Counted from the stretch's first letter, positions 41,449-53,427 are shown. The stretch: DNA of 64,000 nucleotides from Streptomyces sp. CB00316 (GCF_001905595.1 NZ_LIXI01000005.1:186001-250000), one strand, 5' to 3'. Numbers and translations: made by a program. Notes: generated by a model from the letters alone, not told the origin.

Positions 41449-42663
41449 GTGTTGGATGGAAGGGTGTTCACCTCGATCCGCCCCCACCGCGACGACGTGG
41501 CCCTCGCCGTCTCCGGGCTGCTCGGGGGGCTGCTCCTGTGGCTGCTCGGCCTGCACACCCAGGGCGGCCGCCCCTTCTCCGCGCCCTGGGTCACCCTCGT
41601 ACCGCTGACCGTGATCGCCGCGATGGAGCTGCTGCGCCGGAGCGCCCCGCGGACGGCGCTGACCGTCGCCACGCTCGCGCTGGTCGCCGACCAGTTCACC
41701 CGGGGCAGTCTGGCCACCGTCCTGATGTTCACGGACGTCATGTACGCGGCTGTCCTGTACGGGACCCCGGCCGCGGCCCGCCGTCTCCCGGTGGCCACGC
41801 TCCTGATCACCGTCGCGTCCACGATCGGGGTCCTGGCCTGGTTCCGCAAGCCCGAGGCGCTGCTGATCGGCGTCGTCATCGGGCTGGTCTCCTTCATCCC
41901 CGCGATCACCGGGGTCAGCGTGCGCAACCACCGCACCGCCGCCGAGGCCGCCCGGCTGGCCGCCGCGCAGACCGCGCGGCTGGCCGAGATGGACCGGGTG
42001 CAGGCGGTGATCGCCGAGCGGGCCCGGATGGCCCGGGAGCTGCACGACCTGGTGGCCAACCATCTGTCCGCCGTGGCGATCCACTCCACGGCGGCCCTGT
42101 CCATCGACGACCCGGACACCTCGCGGAACGCGCTGAAGGTGATCCGGGAGAACAGCGTGGAAGGGCTCGCGGAGATGCGCCGGCTGATCGGACTGCTGCG
42201 CGAGGGCGGTGAGGACGGTGCCCCGGCCGCGGCGCCGACGCTCGCGAGCCTGGACGCCCTGATCGAGCAGGCGAACACCAACGGCGCCCCGAGCGGGCTG
42301 GCCTGCACGCTTGAGGACACCCGGGAGGCGGGGTCCGCGGCGCTGCCGACCCCCGTCGAGCTGGCCGCGTACCGGATCGTGCAGGAGTCCCTCACCAACG
42401 CCCTCAAGCACGCGGCGCCGGGGCCGGTGACCGTGCGGCTCGACCTCACGGGCGCCGTACTGGCGGTCGAGGTGACCAGTGTGTTCGGCAGCCGGTCCGG
42501 GCCCACCGCGCCGGGGTCGGGGGCCGGCCTGGTGGGGATGCGGGAGCGGGTGGCGCTGCTCGGCGGGACGTTCCGAGCGGGGGCCGAACCGGACGGCGAC
42601 GGCACGAAGATCTGGCGGGTGCGGGCCGAACTGCCCGTACGGGAGAGGGAGATGCGGGAATGA
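41449..42663 (+). CDS. chiS: Sensor histidine kinase ChiS
   Basis: A 404-residue HisKA_3-type kinase. Five or so hydrophobic segments fill residues 17-155, followed by a coiled linker and the phosphoacceptor box MARELHDLVANHLS (His199). The ATPase domain has AYRIVQESLTNALKHA and a GLVGMRERV G-box. The frame starts at GTG 41449; GGGAGG is 18 bases upstream, so the exact start is uncertain (GTG 41464 is an alternative). It overlaps chiR by four bases (ATGA). By arrangement with chiR and the adjacent family 18 chitinase it matches the chiS-chiR-chiC locus of S. coelicolor. Confidence 0.87.
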   Translation: MLDGRVFTSIRPHRDDVALAVSGLLGGLLLWLLGLHTQGGRPFSAPWVTLVPLTVIAAMELLRRSAPRTALTVATLALVADQFTRGSLATVLMFTDVMYAAVLYGTPAAARRLPVATLLITVASTIGVLAWFRKPEALLIGVVIGLVSFIPAITGVSVRNHRTAAEAARLAAAQTARLAEMDRVQAVIAERARMARELHDLVANHLSAVAIHSTAALSIDDPDTSRNALKVIRENSVEGLAEMRRLIGLLREGGEDGAPAAAPTLASLDALIEQANTNGAPSGLACTLEDTREAGSAALPTPVELAAYRIVQESLTNALKHAAPGPVTVRLDLTGAVLAVEVTSVFGSRSGPTAPGSGAGLVGMRERVALLGGTFRAGAEPDGDGTKIWRVRAELPVREREMRE

Positions 42664-43310
42664 CGATCCGGGTTCTGGTCGCCGAGGACCAGGCAGCCGT
42701 ACGGGCGGGGCTGGTGCTGATCCTCTCCAGCGCGCCGGACATCGAGGTCGTCGGGGAGGCTGGGGACGGCGAGGCGGCGGTGTGCCTGGCGCGTGAACTC
42801 CGGCCGGATCTCGTCCTGATGGATGTGCAGATGCCGCGGCTGGACGGGGTGGCGGCGACCCGGCAGGTGGTGGCGGAGGAGCTGGCGGACGTCCTGGTCC
42901 TGACCACGTTCGACCTGGACGAGTACGTCTTCGGGGCGCTGCGGGCGGGGGCCTCGGGCTTCCTGCTGAAGAACACCGACGCCCGCGATCTGCTGGAGGC
43001 GGTGCGGACCGTGGCGCGCGGCGAGGGGCTGATCGCGCCGGCCGTGACCCGCCGGCTGATCGCGGAGTTCGCGGGGACACGGACCGTACGGGCGGCGGGA
43101 GCAGCCGATCCGGCGGTGCTGGAGGCGCTGACCCGGCGTGAGCGGGAGGTGCTGGGGTGTCTCGGCGAGGGGCTGTCGAACGCGGAGATCGCGCTGCGGC
43201 TCTCGATGGCGGAGGCGACGGTGAAGACGCACGTCAGCAGATTGCTGGCCAAGCTGGGGCTGCGCAGCCGGGTCCAGGCGGCCGTGCTGGCACAGGAGTT
43301 GGGGGTCTGA
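42660..43310 (+). CDS. chiR: LuxR-type response regulator ChiR
   Basis: A 216-residue NarL-family regulator. The receiver has VAEDQAAV and the phosphorylation site Asp55 in VLMDVQMPR; the C-terminal HTH reads LTRREREVLGCLGEGLSNAE, IALRLSMAEATVKTHVS. It starts inside the chiS stop codon. Its target is the adjacent chiC promoter, where two direct repeats lie 40-70 bp downstream of its stop. Confidence 0.9.
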   Translation: MTIRVLVAEDQAAVRAGLVLILSSAPDIEVVGEAGDGEAAVCLARELRPDLVLMDVQMPRLDGVAATRQVVAEELADVLVLTTFDLDEYVFGALRAGASGFLLKNTDARDLLEAVRTVARGEGLIAPAVTRRLIAEFAGTRTVRAAGAADPAVLEALTRREREVLGCLGEGLSNAEIALRLSMAEATVKTHVSRLLAKLGLRSRVQAAVLAQELGV

Positions 43311-43349
43311 TCCCGGTCCGTTTCCGGCCCGGCCCCGGTACTCGGTCTT

Positions 43350-43391
43350 TGGTCCAGACCTCTTGACGATTGGTCCAGACCTTCCTAGTGT
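43350..43391 (+). promoter_or_regulatory. chiC promoter with two TGGTCCAGACCT direct repeats
   Basis: Perfect 12-bp direct repeats at 43350-43361 and 43371-43382, 21 bp apart, flank a -35 TTGACG (43363-43368); the -10 TAGTGT (43386-43391) follows after 17 bp. This is the well-known chitinase promoter layout in Streptomyces. Each repeat also resembles half of the palindromic DasR site (TGGTCTAGACCA), so ChiR and DasR control are both plausible. Confidence 0.9.
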
Positions 43392-43499
43392 CACCCATCA
43401 CACACTGCGGTGAGTACGAGAGCACCCGTACTCAGGGCGGCGCAGGGTTTGCAGTCCACGAATCACCCCCGTTTGCTGGACCTCACCCGAGGAGCACCG

Positions 43500-45374
43500 T
43501 TGAGCACTGACACCCCCCGACGCCGTTCCAGATTCAGATGGATCCCCCTGCGGAGCGGCAGATCCAAGGTCATCGCCGGTCTCACCGCACTGGCCGTCCC
43601 GTTCGCCGCGATGGTGGGTCTCGCGACCCCGGCCGCGGCAGCCACCTCGGCCACCGCCACCTACACCAAGAAGTCCGACTGGGGCAGCGGCTTCGAGGGC
43701 CAGTGGACGGTGAAGAACACCGGCACCACAGCGCTCTCCTCCTGGACCATCGAATGGGACTACCCCACCGGGACCCGGGTCAACTCCGCCTGGGACGCCA
43801 CCGTCACCAACTCCGGCACCCGCTGGACCGCCAAGAACCTCAGCTGGAACGGAACCGTGGCCCCCGGAGCCAGCGTCAGCTTCGGCTTCAACGGCTCCGG
43901 CCCCGGCTCCCCCACCGGCTGCAAGCTCAACGGCGCCTCCTGTGACGGCTCCACCGTCCCCGGCGACAACCCGCCCTCCGCTCCCGGCACCCCCACGACG
44001 AGCGACGTCACCAACACCTCGGTGAAGCTCAGCTGGAGCGCGGCCACCGACGACAAGGGCGTCAAGAACTACGACGTCCTGCGCAACGGCGCCAAGATCG
44101 CCACGGTCACCGGCACCACGTACACCAACACCGGACTGACCGCCGGCACCGACTACACGTACGCCGTCCAGGCCCGCGACACCATCGACCAGCTCGGCCC
44201 CGTCTCCGCCTCCGTCTCGGTGCGCACCACCGGTGGCGGCGGCGAGGAGCCCCCGCCCGGTGACAAGATCAACCTGGGCTACTTCACCAACTGGGGCGTC
44301 TACGGGCGCAACTACCACGTCAAGAACCTGGTGACGTCCGGCTCCGCGGCGAAGATCACGCACATCAACTACGCCTTCGGCAACGTGCAGAACGGCCGTT
44401 GCACCATCGGTGACTCCTACGCCGACTACGACAAGGCGTACACCGCCGACCAGTCCGTCGACGGTGTCGCCGACACCTGGGACCAGCCGCTGCGCGGCAA
44501 CTTCAACCAGCTGCGCAAGCTGAAGGCCAAGTACCCGCACATCAAGATCCTCTGGTCGTTCGGCGGCTGGACCTGGTCCGGCGGCTTCCCCCAGGCCGCG
44601 CAGAACCCCGCCGCCTTCGCGCAGTCCTGCTACGACCTGGTCGAGGACCCCCGCTGGGCCGATGTCTTCGACGGCATCGACCTCGACTGGGAGTACCCCA
44701 ACGCCTGTGGTCTGACCTGTGACACCAGCGGCCCCGCCGCGCTCAAGAACCTCGCCTCCGCCGTGAAGACGAAGTTCGGCGCGGGCAACCTGGTCACCGC
44801 CGCCATCACCGCGGACGGCTCGGCCGGTGGCAAGATCGACGCCGCCGACTACGCGGGCGCCGCCCAGTCCTTCGACTGGTACAACGTGATGACGTACGAC
44901 TTCTTCGGCGCCTGGGCGAACAAGGGCCCGACGGCCCCGCACTCGCCGCTGAACCCGTACACCGGTATCCCGCAGGAGGGCTTCACCTCCGCCGACGCCA
45001 TCGCCAAGCTGAAGGCCAAGGGCGTCCCGGCCAAGAAGCTGCTCCTCGGCATCGGCTTCTACGGCCGCGGCTGGACCGGCGTCACCCAGTCCGCCCCCGG
45101 CGGCGCGGCGACCGGCGCGGCCCCGGGCACGTACGAGGCGGGCATCGAGGACTACAAGGTCCTCAAGAGCACCTGCCCGGCCACCGGCACCATCGCCGGC
45201 ACGGCCTACGCTCACTGCGGCACCAACTGGTGGAGCTACGACACCCCCGCCACCATCGGCTCCAAGATGACCTGGGCGAAGAGCCAGGGCCTGGGTGGCG
45301 CGTTCTTCTGGGAGTTCTCCGGTGACACCACCAACGGCGAACTGGTGACCGCGATCAACAACGGTCTCAAGTAA
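43500..45374 (+). CDS. chiC: Secreted family 18 chitinase ChiC
   Basis: A 624-residue secreted chitinase. Translation probably starts at TTG 43500, which follows GAGGAG by five bases; the frame is open upstream to 43410 without a better site. A long signal peptide (through ATPAAAAT) is followed by a CBM2 module (about 47-155, with GSGFEGQWTVKNTGT and GPGSPTGCKLNG), a fibronectin III domain (about 160-255, SAPGTPTTSDVTNTSVKLSW) and the GH18 barrel with the catalytic FDGIDLDWEYP (DxxDxDxE). It degrades chitin outside the cell. Controlled by ChiS/ChiR and probably DasR. Confidence 0.94.
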   Translation: MSTDTPRRRSRFRWIPLRSGRSKVIAGLTALAVPFAAMVGLATPAAAATSATATYTKKSDWGSGFEGQWTVKNTGTTALSSWTIEWDYPTGTRVNSAWDATVTNSGTRWTAKNLSWNGTVAPGASVSFGFNGSGPGSPTGCKLNGASCDGSTVPGDNPPSAPGTPTTSDVTNTSVKLSWSAATDDKGVKNYDVLRNGAKIATVTGTTYTNTGLTAGTDYTYAVQARDTIDQLGPVSASVSVRTTGGGGEEPPPGDKINLGYFTNWGVYGRNYHVKNLVTSGSAAKITHINYAFGNVQNGRCTIGDSYADYDKAYTADQSVDGVADTWDQPLRGNFNQLRKLKAKYPHIKILWSFGGWTWSGGFPQAAQNPAAFAQSCYDLVEDPRWADVFDGIDLDWEYPNACGLTCDTSGPAALKNLASAVKTKFGAGNLVTAAITADGSAGGKIDAADYAGAAQSFDWYNVMTYDFFGAWANKGPTAPHSPLNPYTGIPQEGFTSADAIAKLKAKGVPAKKLLLGIGFYGRGWTGVTQSAPGGAATGAAPGTYEAGIEDYKVLKSTCPATGTIAGTAYAHCGTNWWSYDTPATIGSKMTWAKSQGLGGAFFWEFSGDTTNGELVTAINNGLK

Positions 45375-45413
45375 TCCCCACGCCGTAACCGCGAGCACGA
45401 CCCCGGAAAAGCG

Positions 45414-45451
45414 CCGGGGAGACGGGTCCGCCCCCCGTCTCCCCGGTTTTT
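45414..45451 (+). terminator. chiC terminator
   Basis: A 13-bp perfect stem, CCGGGGAGACGGG and CCCGTCTCCCCGG, with a 7-base loop and a TTTTT tail, 40 bp past the chiC stop. Confidence 0.9.
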
Positions 45452-45536
45452 CGCTGTGTACGGGCCTTCGGCCTACGCCACGTCGATCCGCCCCCAGACT
45501 TCGTCCGGGGGGACCCCCTTCCAGCGGGACTGCCTC

Positions 45537-45983
45537 TCAAGCCACATTGACCCGCTGGCCGGGCGGTGCCGCCTCCAGCCAGGCGAGGAAGCCGGTCAGC
45601 GCGTCCTCGCTCATCGCCAGCTCCAGGCGCGTCTCCCGGTGGAGACAGCCGAGCACGACGGAGTCGGACAGGAGCGCGAGCTCCTCCTCGCCCTCCGGAA
45701 GCCGGCGGGCGATCACCTCGATCGCAGAACGCTCCAGGCCCCGGCGGGGGCGAGGAGCGTAGGAGAAGACACGGAACCAGTCGACACGGTCGCCGCTGTA
45801 GCGGGCGACCCCGTAGACCCAGCCTTTGCCGGAGGGGTCCGGCTCCTCGGAGACGTCCCAGCGGAGGCTGCAGTCGAAGGTGCCTCCGGACCGCTGGATC
45901 AGCCGCCGGCGCAGGCCGAAGACGAACAGTCCCACCAGGACCGTGACGACGACGGACACGCCCACCCACAACGCGAGGACCAT
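45537..45983 (-). CDS. DUF2550 family membrane-anchored protein
   Basis: A 148-residue protein: an N-terminal transmembrane helix (ALWVGVSVVVTVLVGLFVFG) and a soluble domain with GGTFDCSLRWDVSEE, WVYGVARYSGDRVDWFRVFS and VVLGCLHRETRLELAMSE. The ATG at 45983 has AGGAGG nine bases upstream; a GTG two codons earlier is too close to it. The DUF2550 family is actinobacterial and always next to the atp operon in Streptomyces as I recall it. It lies 142 bp downstream of atpC, past a hairpin. Function unknown. Confidence 0.87.
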   Translation of the reverse strand: MVLALWVGVSVVVTVLVGLFVFGLRRRLIQRSGGTFDCSLRWDVSEEPDPSGKGWVYGVARYSGDRVDWFRVFSYAPRPRRGLERSAIEVIARRLPEGEEELALLSDSVVLGCLHRETRLELAMSEDALTGFLAWLEAAPPGQRVNVA

Positions 45984-46054
45984 CTCCACCGACCTCCTCG
46001 CATCGTCGAGTAACGGGTAACGAACCGATTCGAACTGGATTGCACCTGCATCGC

Positions 46055-46101
46055 CTCAGCCGCGACACGGCTGGATTTCTCCAGCTCGGGCCGCGGCTGA
46101 G
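46055..46101 (-). terminator. Hairpin after atpC
   Basis: Arms CTCAGCCGCG and CGCGGCTGAG enclose a smaller CTGG...CCAG hairpin, 25 bp past the atpC stop. It probably ends the atp transcript before DUF2550. Confidence 0.7.
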
Positions 46102-46125
46102 TAAGAACATCTGTCCGTGGGGGTA

Positions 46126-46500
46126 CTAGTGCACCGCCACCGCGCGCAGACGGATCTCGGCGCGCCGCTCAGCAGCGGCGTCCGCGTCCGACTTCGCGCG
46201 CTCCAGCGCACGCTCGGCGCGCTGGACATCGATCTCGTCCGCCAGCTCGACGATCTCGGCCAGCAGCGACAGCTTGTTGTCCGCGAACGAGATGAAACCA
46301 CCGTGCACGGCGGCGATGACGGTACCGCCCTCGCTCGTGCGGATCGTCACCGGGCCCGATTCCAGCACACCGAGAAGCGGCTGGTGACCGGGCATGATGC
46401 CGATGTCGCCGGACGTGGTACGCGCGACGACCAGGGTGGCCTCGCCGGACCAGACACTGCGGTCCGCGGCGACCAGCTCCACATGCAGCTCAGCAGCCAA
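46126..46500 (-). CDS. atpC: ATP synthase F1 epsilon subunit
   Basis: A 124-residue epsilon subunit. The TTG at 46500 follows GAGGAG by five bases and gives the family N-terminus LAAELHVELVAADRSVW. GDIGIMPGHQPLLGVLESGPV and the two C-terminal helices (ERALERAKSDADAAAERRAE) are typical. It regulates rotation and coupling. Last gene of the atp operon. Confidence 0.96.
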   Translation of the reverse strand: MAAELHVELVAADRSVWSGEATLVVARTTSGDIGIMPGHQPLLGVLESGPVTIRTSEGGTVIAAVHGGFISFADNKLSLLAEIVELADEIDVQRAERALERAKSDADAAAERRAEIRLRAVAVH

Positions 46501-46609
46501 GGAGACTCCTCGGGTCACCACCCGGCCGTGCGGCCGGGTGTCGGTTCAATTCTACGGGGCGTGGTGAGGGGGGCGGGACCAGCCCCACCCCCCTCGGTGA
46601 GCCGGAGGC

Positions 46610-48061
<1,452 letters not shown>

Positions 48062-48979
48062 TTACTTGTCACTCCCCGCGGTCGCGTCGGCCAGAGCACT
48101 GGCACCGCCGACGATCTCGCTGATTTCCTGGGTGATTTCGGCCTGGCGGGCCGCGTTGGCAAGCCGGGACAGGCTCTTGATGAGGTCCCCGGCGTTGTCG
48201 GTGGCCGACTTCATCGCGCGACGGCGGGCAGCGTGCTCGGAAGCGGCGGCCTGCAGCAGTGCGTTGTAGATACGGCTCTCGACGTAGCGCGGCAGAAGGG
48301 CGTCGAGGACGTCCTCGGCCGACGGCTCGAACTCGAACAGCGGGAGGATCTCGCCCTTGCGGGTGCTCTCCTCCGCCACCTCGTCGAGCGAAAGCGGCAG
48401 CATCCGGTCGTCGACCGCGTTCTGCGTCATCATCGACACGAATTCCGTGAAGACGATGTGCAGCTCGTCGACGCCGCCCTCGGCCGTCTCCTTCTGGATG
48501 GCCGCGATCAACGGGGCGGCGATGCTCTTGGCATCGGAGTACGCCGGGTTGTCGGTGAAGCCGGTCCAGAATTCCTCGACCTTGCGCTCGCGGAAGCCGT
48601 AGTACGCGACACCCTTGCGGCCGACGATGTACGTGTCGACCTCCTTGCCCTCGCCGGCAAGGCGCTCCCGCAGCCGCTCCGCAGCCTTGATGGCGTTGGA
48701 GGAGTAGCCGCCGGCCAGACCGCGGTCGCTCGTGACGAGCAGGACCGCGGCGCGGGTCGGCGCTTCGGCTTCGGTGGTGAGCGGGTGCTTGGCGTTGGAG
48801 CCGGTCGCCACCGCGGTCACCGCACGGGTGAGCTCGGTCGCGTACGGCATCGACGCCGCCACCTTGCGCTGCGCCTTGACGATGCGCGAGGCGGCGATCA
48901 TCTCCATCGCCTTGGTGATCTTCTTGGTCGCGGTGACGGCTTGGATGCGGCGCTTGTAAACGCGAAGCTGAGCGCCCAT
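48062..48979 (-). CDS. atpG: ATP synthase F1 gamma subunit
   Basis: A 305-residue central stalk subunit with the N-terminal helix [20 protein letters not shown] and the C-terminal helix [20 protein letters not shown], which form the rotor shaft. It lies 3 bp after atpA. Confidence 0.98.
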   Translation of the reverse strand: MGAQLRVYKRRIQAVTATKKITKAMEMIAASRIVKAQRKVAASMPYATELTRAVTAVATGSNAKHPLTTEAEAPTRAAVLLVTSDRGLAGGYSSNAIKAAERLRERLAGEGKEVDTYIVGRKGVAYYGFRERKVEEFWTGFTDNPAYSDAKSIAAPLIAAIQKETAEGGVDELHIVFTEFVSMMTQNAVDDRMLPLSLDEVAEESTRKGEILPLFEFEPSAEDVLDALLPRYVESRIYNALLQAAASEHAARRRAMKSATDNAGDLIKSLSRLANAARQAEITQEISEIVGGASALADATAGSDK

Positions 48980-48982
48980 CGA

Positions 48983-50554
48983 TCAGCCCTCGCCCAGGAG
49001 CTTGCCGTCCGAGGTCTCGAACTGCTGCTTGAAGGCGGCGATCGCGTCGGCGATCGACTGCAGCGTGTCGTCGGACATCTTGCCGCCCTCGGCGATGCTG
49101 GTCAGGAGGTCCTTGCGCTCGCGGCGCAGGTACTCCAGCAGCTCACCCTCGAAGCGACGGATGTCCTCGACCGGGACATCGTCCATCTTGCCCGTGGTGC
49201 CGGCCCAGACGGAGACGACCTGCTCCTCCATCGGGAACGGGGCGTACTGCGGCTGCTTCAGCAGCTCCACCATGCGCTTACCGCGCTCCAGCGAGGCCTT
49301 CGAGGCCGCGTCCAGGTCGGAACCGAAGGCGGCGAACGCCTCCAGCTCGCGGTACTGGGCGAGGTCCACGCGGAGCCGGCCGGAGACCTGCTTCATGGCC
49401 TTGTGCTGGGCGGAGCCACCGACTCGGGAGACCGAGATACCGACGTTGAGCGCCGGCCGCTGACCCGCGTTGAACAGGTCGGACTCCAGGAAGCACTGGC
49501 CGTCGGTGATGGAGATGACGTTGGTCGGGATGAACGCCGACACGTCGTTCGCCTTGGTCTCGACGATCGGGAGGCCAGTCATCGAACCGGCACCCATCTC
49601 GTCGGAGAGCTTGGCGCAGCGCTCCAGCAGACGCGAGTGCAGGTAGAAGACGTCACCCGGGTAGGCCTCACGGCCCGGCGGGCGGCGCAGCAGCAGGGAC
49701 ACGGCGCGGTAGGCGTCGGCCTGCTTCGAGAGGTCGTCGAAGATGATCAGGACGTGCTTGCCCTGGTACATCCAGTGCTGGCCGATGGCCGAACCGGTGT
49801 ACGGCGCCAGGTACTTGAAGCCGGCCGGGTCGGACGCCGGGGCGGCGACGATGGTCGTGTACTCCAGCGCGCCGGCCTCTTCGAGCGCACCACGCACGGA
49901 GGCGATGGTGGAGCCCTTCTGACCGATGGCGACGTAGATGCAGCGCACCTGCTTGTTCACGTCGCCGGAGCGCCAGTTGTCGCGCTGGTTGATGATCGTG
50001 TCGACGGCCAGAGCGGTCTTACCCGTCTGACGGTCGCCGATGATCAGCTGACGCTGGCCGCGGCCGATCGGCACCATGGCGTCGACGGCCTTGTAGCCGG
50101 TCTGCATCGGCTCGTGCACCGACTTGCGGACCATGACGCCAGGGGCCTGCAGCTCGAGGGCGCGCCGGCTGTCGGTCTCGATCTCGCCGAGGCCGTCGAT
50201 CGGGTTGCCGAGCGGGTCGACGACGCGGCCGAGGTAACCCTCGCCGACGCCGACGGAGAGCACCTCGCCGGTGCGCTGCACCGGCTGGCCCTCCTCGATT
50301 CCGCTGAACTCGCCGAGAACGATCGCACCGATCTCGCGCTCCTCGAGGTTGAGGGCGAGACCGAGGGTTCCGTCCTCGAACTTCAGCAGCTCGTTCGCCA
50401 TGGCGGAGGGCAGGCCCTCCACCTTCGCGATGCCGTCGCCGGCAACGCTGACCGTTCCGACCTCCTCGCGCGAGGCCGCGTCCGGCTGGTACGACTGGAC
50501 AAAGTTCTCCAGTGCGTCCCGGATCTCCTCCGGCCGGATCGTGAGCTCCGCCAT
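48983..50554 (-). CDS. atpA: ATP synthase F1 alpha subunit
   Basis: A 523-residue non-catalytic nucleotide-binding subunit. The ATG at 50554 gives [19 protein letters not shown], the family N-terminus; the longer frame to 50641 crosses the intergenic hairpin and is rejected. P-loop [13 protein letters not shown] and VGIGKPVQRTGE-like regions are present, with [14 protein letters not shown] near the C-terminal third. Confidence 0.98.
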   Translation of the reverse strand: MAELTIRPEEIRDALENFVQSYQPDAASREEVGTVSVAGDGIAKVEGLPSAMANELLKFEDGTLGLALNLEEREIGAIVLGEFSGIEEGQPVQRTGEVLSVGVGEGYLGRVVDPLGNPIDGLGEIETDSRRALELQAPGVMVRKSVHEPMQTGYKAVDAMVPIGRGQRQLIIGDRQTGKTALAVDTIINQRDNWRSGDVNKQVRCIYVAIGQKGSTIASVRGALEEAGALEYTTIVAAPASDPAGFKYLAPYTGSAIGQHWMYQGKHVLIIFDDLSKQADAYRAVSLLLRRPPGREAYPGDVFYLHSRLLERCAKLSDEMGAGSMTGLPIVETKANDVSAFIPTNVISITDGQCFLESDLFNAGQRPALNVGISVSRVGGSAQHKAMKQVSGRLRVDLAQYRELEAFAAFGSDLDAASKASLERGKRMVELLKQPQYAPFPMEEQVVSVWAGTTGKMDDVPVEDIRRFEGELLEYLRRERKDLLTSIAEGGKMSDDTLQSIADAIAAFKQQFETSDGKLLGEG

Positions 50555-50601
50555 CTGGGTTCCCTGCTCTCCTTGTTGGGCCCGAAGTTTCTTAAGGGGG
50601 T

Positions 50602-50619
50602 CTGGGGGCCGACCCCCAG
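50602..50619 (-). promoter_or_regulatory. Intra-operon hairpin between atpH and atpA
   Basis: Arms CTGGGGG and CCCCCAG with a CCGA loop in the 131-bp atpH-atpA gap, which is the widest gap between F1 genes except that before atpC. It could tune the atpA level by mRNA processing or attenuation. Confidence 0.5.
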
Positions 50620-50685
50620 GAATCTTCTGCAATTTCTGCACGGCCCAACCGGGCCGCTGGTCTTGCTTGTTCTTTTGCGCTTGGG

Positions 50686-51501
50686 TCAGCCGGCCATGCG
50701 ACGGGTCGCCTCTTCGAGGCGCTCCGCGACGGTGCCGTTGATGATCTCGTCACCGACGCGCACCGAGATCCCGCCGAGGACCGCGGGGTCCACGTCCAGG
50801 TTCAGGTGCATCTCGCGGCCGTACAGCTTCGCCAGGGCGGCGCCGAGGCGCTGCTTGTGCCGGTCGCTGAGCGGCACCGCCGAGGTGACGATCGCGACCA
50901 TGCGGTCACGCCGGTCCGCGGCGAGCTTGGACAGGGATTCGAGTCCCGCTTCCAGGCTACGTCCCCGCGGCTGGGTCACCAGACGGACGATGATCCGCTC
51001 GGTGGCCGGCTGCGCCTTGCCGCCGAGCAGGCTGCGGAGCAGCTCGCCCTTGGCGGAGGCCGTGGCCGTACGGCTGGTGAGTGCGGCACGCAGCTCCTGG
51101 TCGGAGCCGACGATCCGGCCGAACCGGAACAGCTCGTCCTCGACGTCGTCGAGGCCGCCCGCGCGCTGGGCGGCGGTGAGGTCCGCGGTGTTCGCCAGCT
51201 CCTCGACCGAGTCCACCAGGTCACGCGACTGCGACCAGCGGGAGCGGACCAGCCCGGAGACCAGGTCGACGGCTTCGCCGCTGACCTGACCGCTGAGCAG
51301 GCGCGCGGCCAGCTCGGCCTTGCTCTCGCCGCTCTGGGCCGGGTCCGTGAGGACCCGGCGCAGGGATACTTCGCGGTGGAGCAGCGCGGTGACCGATGCC
51401 AGGTCCTCGGCGAGGGCCGCCGCGTCGACCGACGTGTTGTCGGTCAGCGCGTCGAGCCGCTCGCGTGCGGCGGCCAGTGCCTCGCGGCTCGCGCCGTTCA
51501 T
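50686..51501 (-). CDS. atpH: ATP synthase F1 delta subunit
   Basis: A 271-residue peripheral stalk subunit, longer than the about 180 residues of most bacteria, as in other Streptomyces. The N-terminal helical part has [17 protein letters not shown] and the C-terminal part the family signature [20 protein letters not shown]. It starts within the atpF stop codon (ATGA). Confidence 0.95.
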   Translation of the reverse strand: MNGASREALAAARERLDALTDNTSVDAAALAEDLASVTALLHREVSLRRVLTDPAQSGESKAELAARLLSGQVSGEAVDLVSGLVRSRWSQSRDLVDSVEELANTADLTAAQRAGGLDDVEDELFRFGRIVGSDQELRAALTSRTATASAKGELLRSLLGGKAQPATERIIVRLVTQPRGRSLEAGLESLSKLAADRRDRMVAIVTSAVPLSDRHKQRLGAALAKLYGREMHLNLDVDPAVLGGISVRVGDEIINGTVAERLEEATRRMAG

Positions 51502-52034
51502 CGGGCAGCCTCGGCCTTCGCCTCGAGCTCGTCGAGGAAACGGTCGACGGTGCCGCTCTGCCGGGCGTGGTCCTGGAGGGACTCACCGACGAGCTTGCCG
51601 GCCAGGTCGGTGGCGAGCTTGCCCACGTCCTGGCGCAGCGCGGAGGCAGCAGCCTTGCGGTCTGCCTCGATCTGGGTGTGGCCGGCGGCGATGATCTCTT
51701 CGCGCTGCCGCTGACCTTCCGCCTTCATCTCCTGGATGATGACGGCACCCTGCTCCTGCGCCTCCTGGCGCAGACGAGCGGCCTCGTGGCGGGCCTCGGC
51801 GAGCTGAGCCTTGTACTGCTCAAGAACGCTCTGCGCCTCGGTCTGAGCCGCTTCGGCCTTCTCGATGCCACCCTCGATCGCCTCGCGACGCTCGTCCAGG
51901 GCCTTGTTGATGGCCGGGAGGAGCTTCTTGTAGAAGACGAAGAAGACAATGCTGAAGCAGATCAGACCGATGACAATCTCGGGCCAGACCGGAAACAGCG
52001 GTGACTGCGGCTCCTCAGCTGCCAGATGCAACAT
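51498..52034 (-). CDS. atpF: ATP synthase F0 b subunit
   Basis: A 178-residue subunit with one N-terminal membrane helix (IVIGLICFSIVFFVFYKKLL) and a long charged helix that forms the peripheral stalk. Coupled to atpH by a four-base overlap. Confidence 0.97.
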   Translation of the reverse strand: MLHLAAEEPQSPLFPVWPEIVIGLICFSIVFFVFYKKLLPAINKALDERREAIEGGIEKAEAAQTEAQSVLEQYKAQLAEARHEAARLRQEAQEQGAVIIQEMKAEGQRQREEIIAAGHTQIEADRKAAASALRQDVGKLATDLAGKLVGESLQDHARQSGTVDRFLDELEAKAEAAR

Positions 52035-52075
52035 GGTGGACCTTTCGTCGAAAACGTATCGTCAGGTCGCCTGGA

Positions 52076-52393
<318 letters not shown>

Positions 52394-53209
52394 TCAGTGC
52401 GCTTCTTCGAGCGCCTGGGACAAGTACGTGGCGGTCAGCACGGTGAACACGTAAGCCTGGAGCGCCTGAATGAACATCTCGAAGACGGTCAGGGCCAGCG
52501 TCACGGCGAACGAGGCAGTGGCGTACACCGTGCCGAGCACGGTGCCGAGCATGTACCAGGTCGCGATCGTGAAGACCAGGATGAGGATGTGACCCGCGAA
52601 CATGTTCGCGAAGAGTCGGACCGCCAGCGTGAAGGGGCGCACGAAGATGTTCGAGACGAACTCGATCGGCGTCAGGATCACGTAGATCGGCTTGGGCAGG
52701 CCGCTCGGCACGCACAGGTTGCGGATACCGCCGACGAAGCCGTTGTTCCGGAAGGTCACCGACATGTAGACGACCCAGACGAGCAGGGCCAGTCCGACCG
52801 GGTAGGCGATGAGCGAGGTCACCGGGAACTGTGCGAGCGGGATGATCGCCCAGAGGTTCATCACCCAGATGAAGAAGAACAGCGACACCAGCAGCGGGAC
52901 GAAGGGCTCGCCCTTCTTGCCGATGATCTCTTTGGCGATACCTCGGTGCACGAAGTCGTAGAGGATCTCGGCGACCGACTGCAGCTTGCCGGGAACGACC
53001 TTGGGCTTGGAGAAGCCGGCCCAGAACAGGCTCACGATGACGATCGTTCCGATGATCGCCAGCAGCATCGGCTTATTGAAGTCGACCGGACCGACACTGA
53101 AGATCGGGTCGAAGATGAACGACCACGCGCTCGGGGCTGGGAATCCGCACGAGCCCTGGAACAGGTGGCAGTCAACCTCGAAGGCGAGCGTCTGGGCGTC
53201 AGCAGTCAC
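52394..53209 (-). CDS. atpB: ATP synthase F0 a subunit
   Basis: A 271-residue channel subunit with five or six helices. The essential Arg is in FTLAVRLFANMFAGH and the C-terminal helix motif is IQALQAYVFTVLTATYLSQ. The GTG at 53209 is preferred over the ATG at 53227 because AAGGAG lies six bases before it. Confidence 0.95.
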   Translation of the reverse strand: MTADAQTLAFEVDCHLFQGSCGFPAPSAWSFIFDPIFSVGPVDFNKPMLLAIIGTIVIVSLFWAGFSKPKVVPGKLQSVAEILYDFVHRGIAKEIIGKKGEPFVPLLVSLFFFIWVMNLWAIIPLAQFPVTSLIAYPVGLALLVWVVYMSVTFRNNGFVGGIRNLCVPSGLPKPIYVILTPIEFVSNIFVRPFTLAVRLFANMFAGHILILVFTIATWYMLGTVLGTVYATASFAVTLALTVFEMFIQALQAYVFTVLTATYLSQALEEAH

Positions 53210-53427
53210 CAGGAGCTCCTTCTGCATGGCGCATGGATACGGCTACCTCGTTGTATCGGAGCGGCTGGCAGCCGCAGGTCGGCACCGGACTGGTTCTTAC
53301 GGTGGGGAGGCGGCGGCCGGGCCCGAAGCCTCGCGATGAATCAGGCGACAGCCGTGTTGTCCGCGCCCGCAGTACCGCAACCGAGACCGGACGATAGCAG
53401 CATGTCGAACAGGGCTTTATCCCGGCC

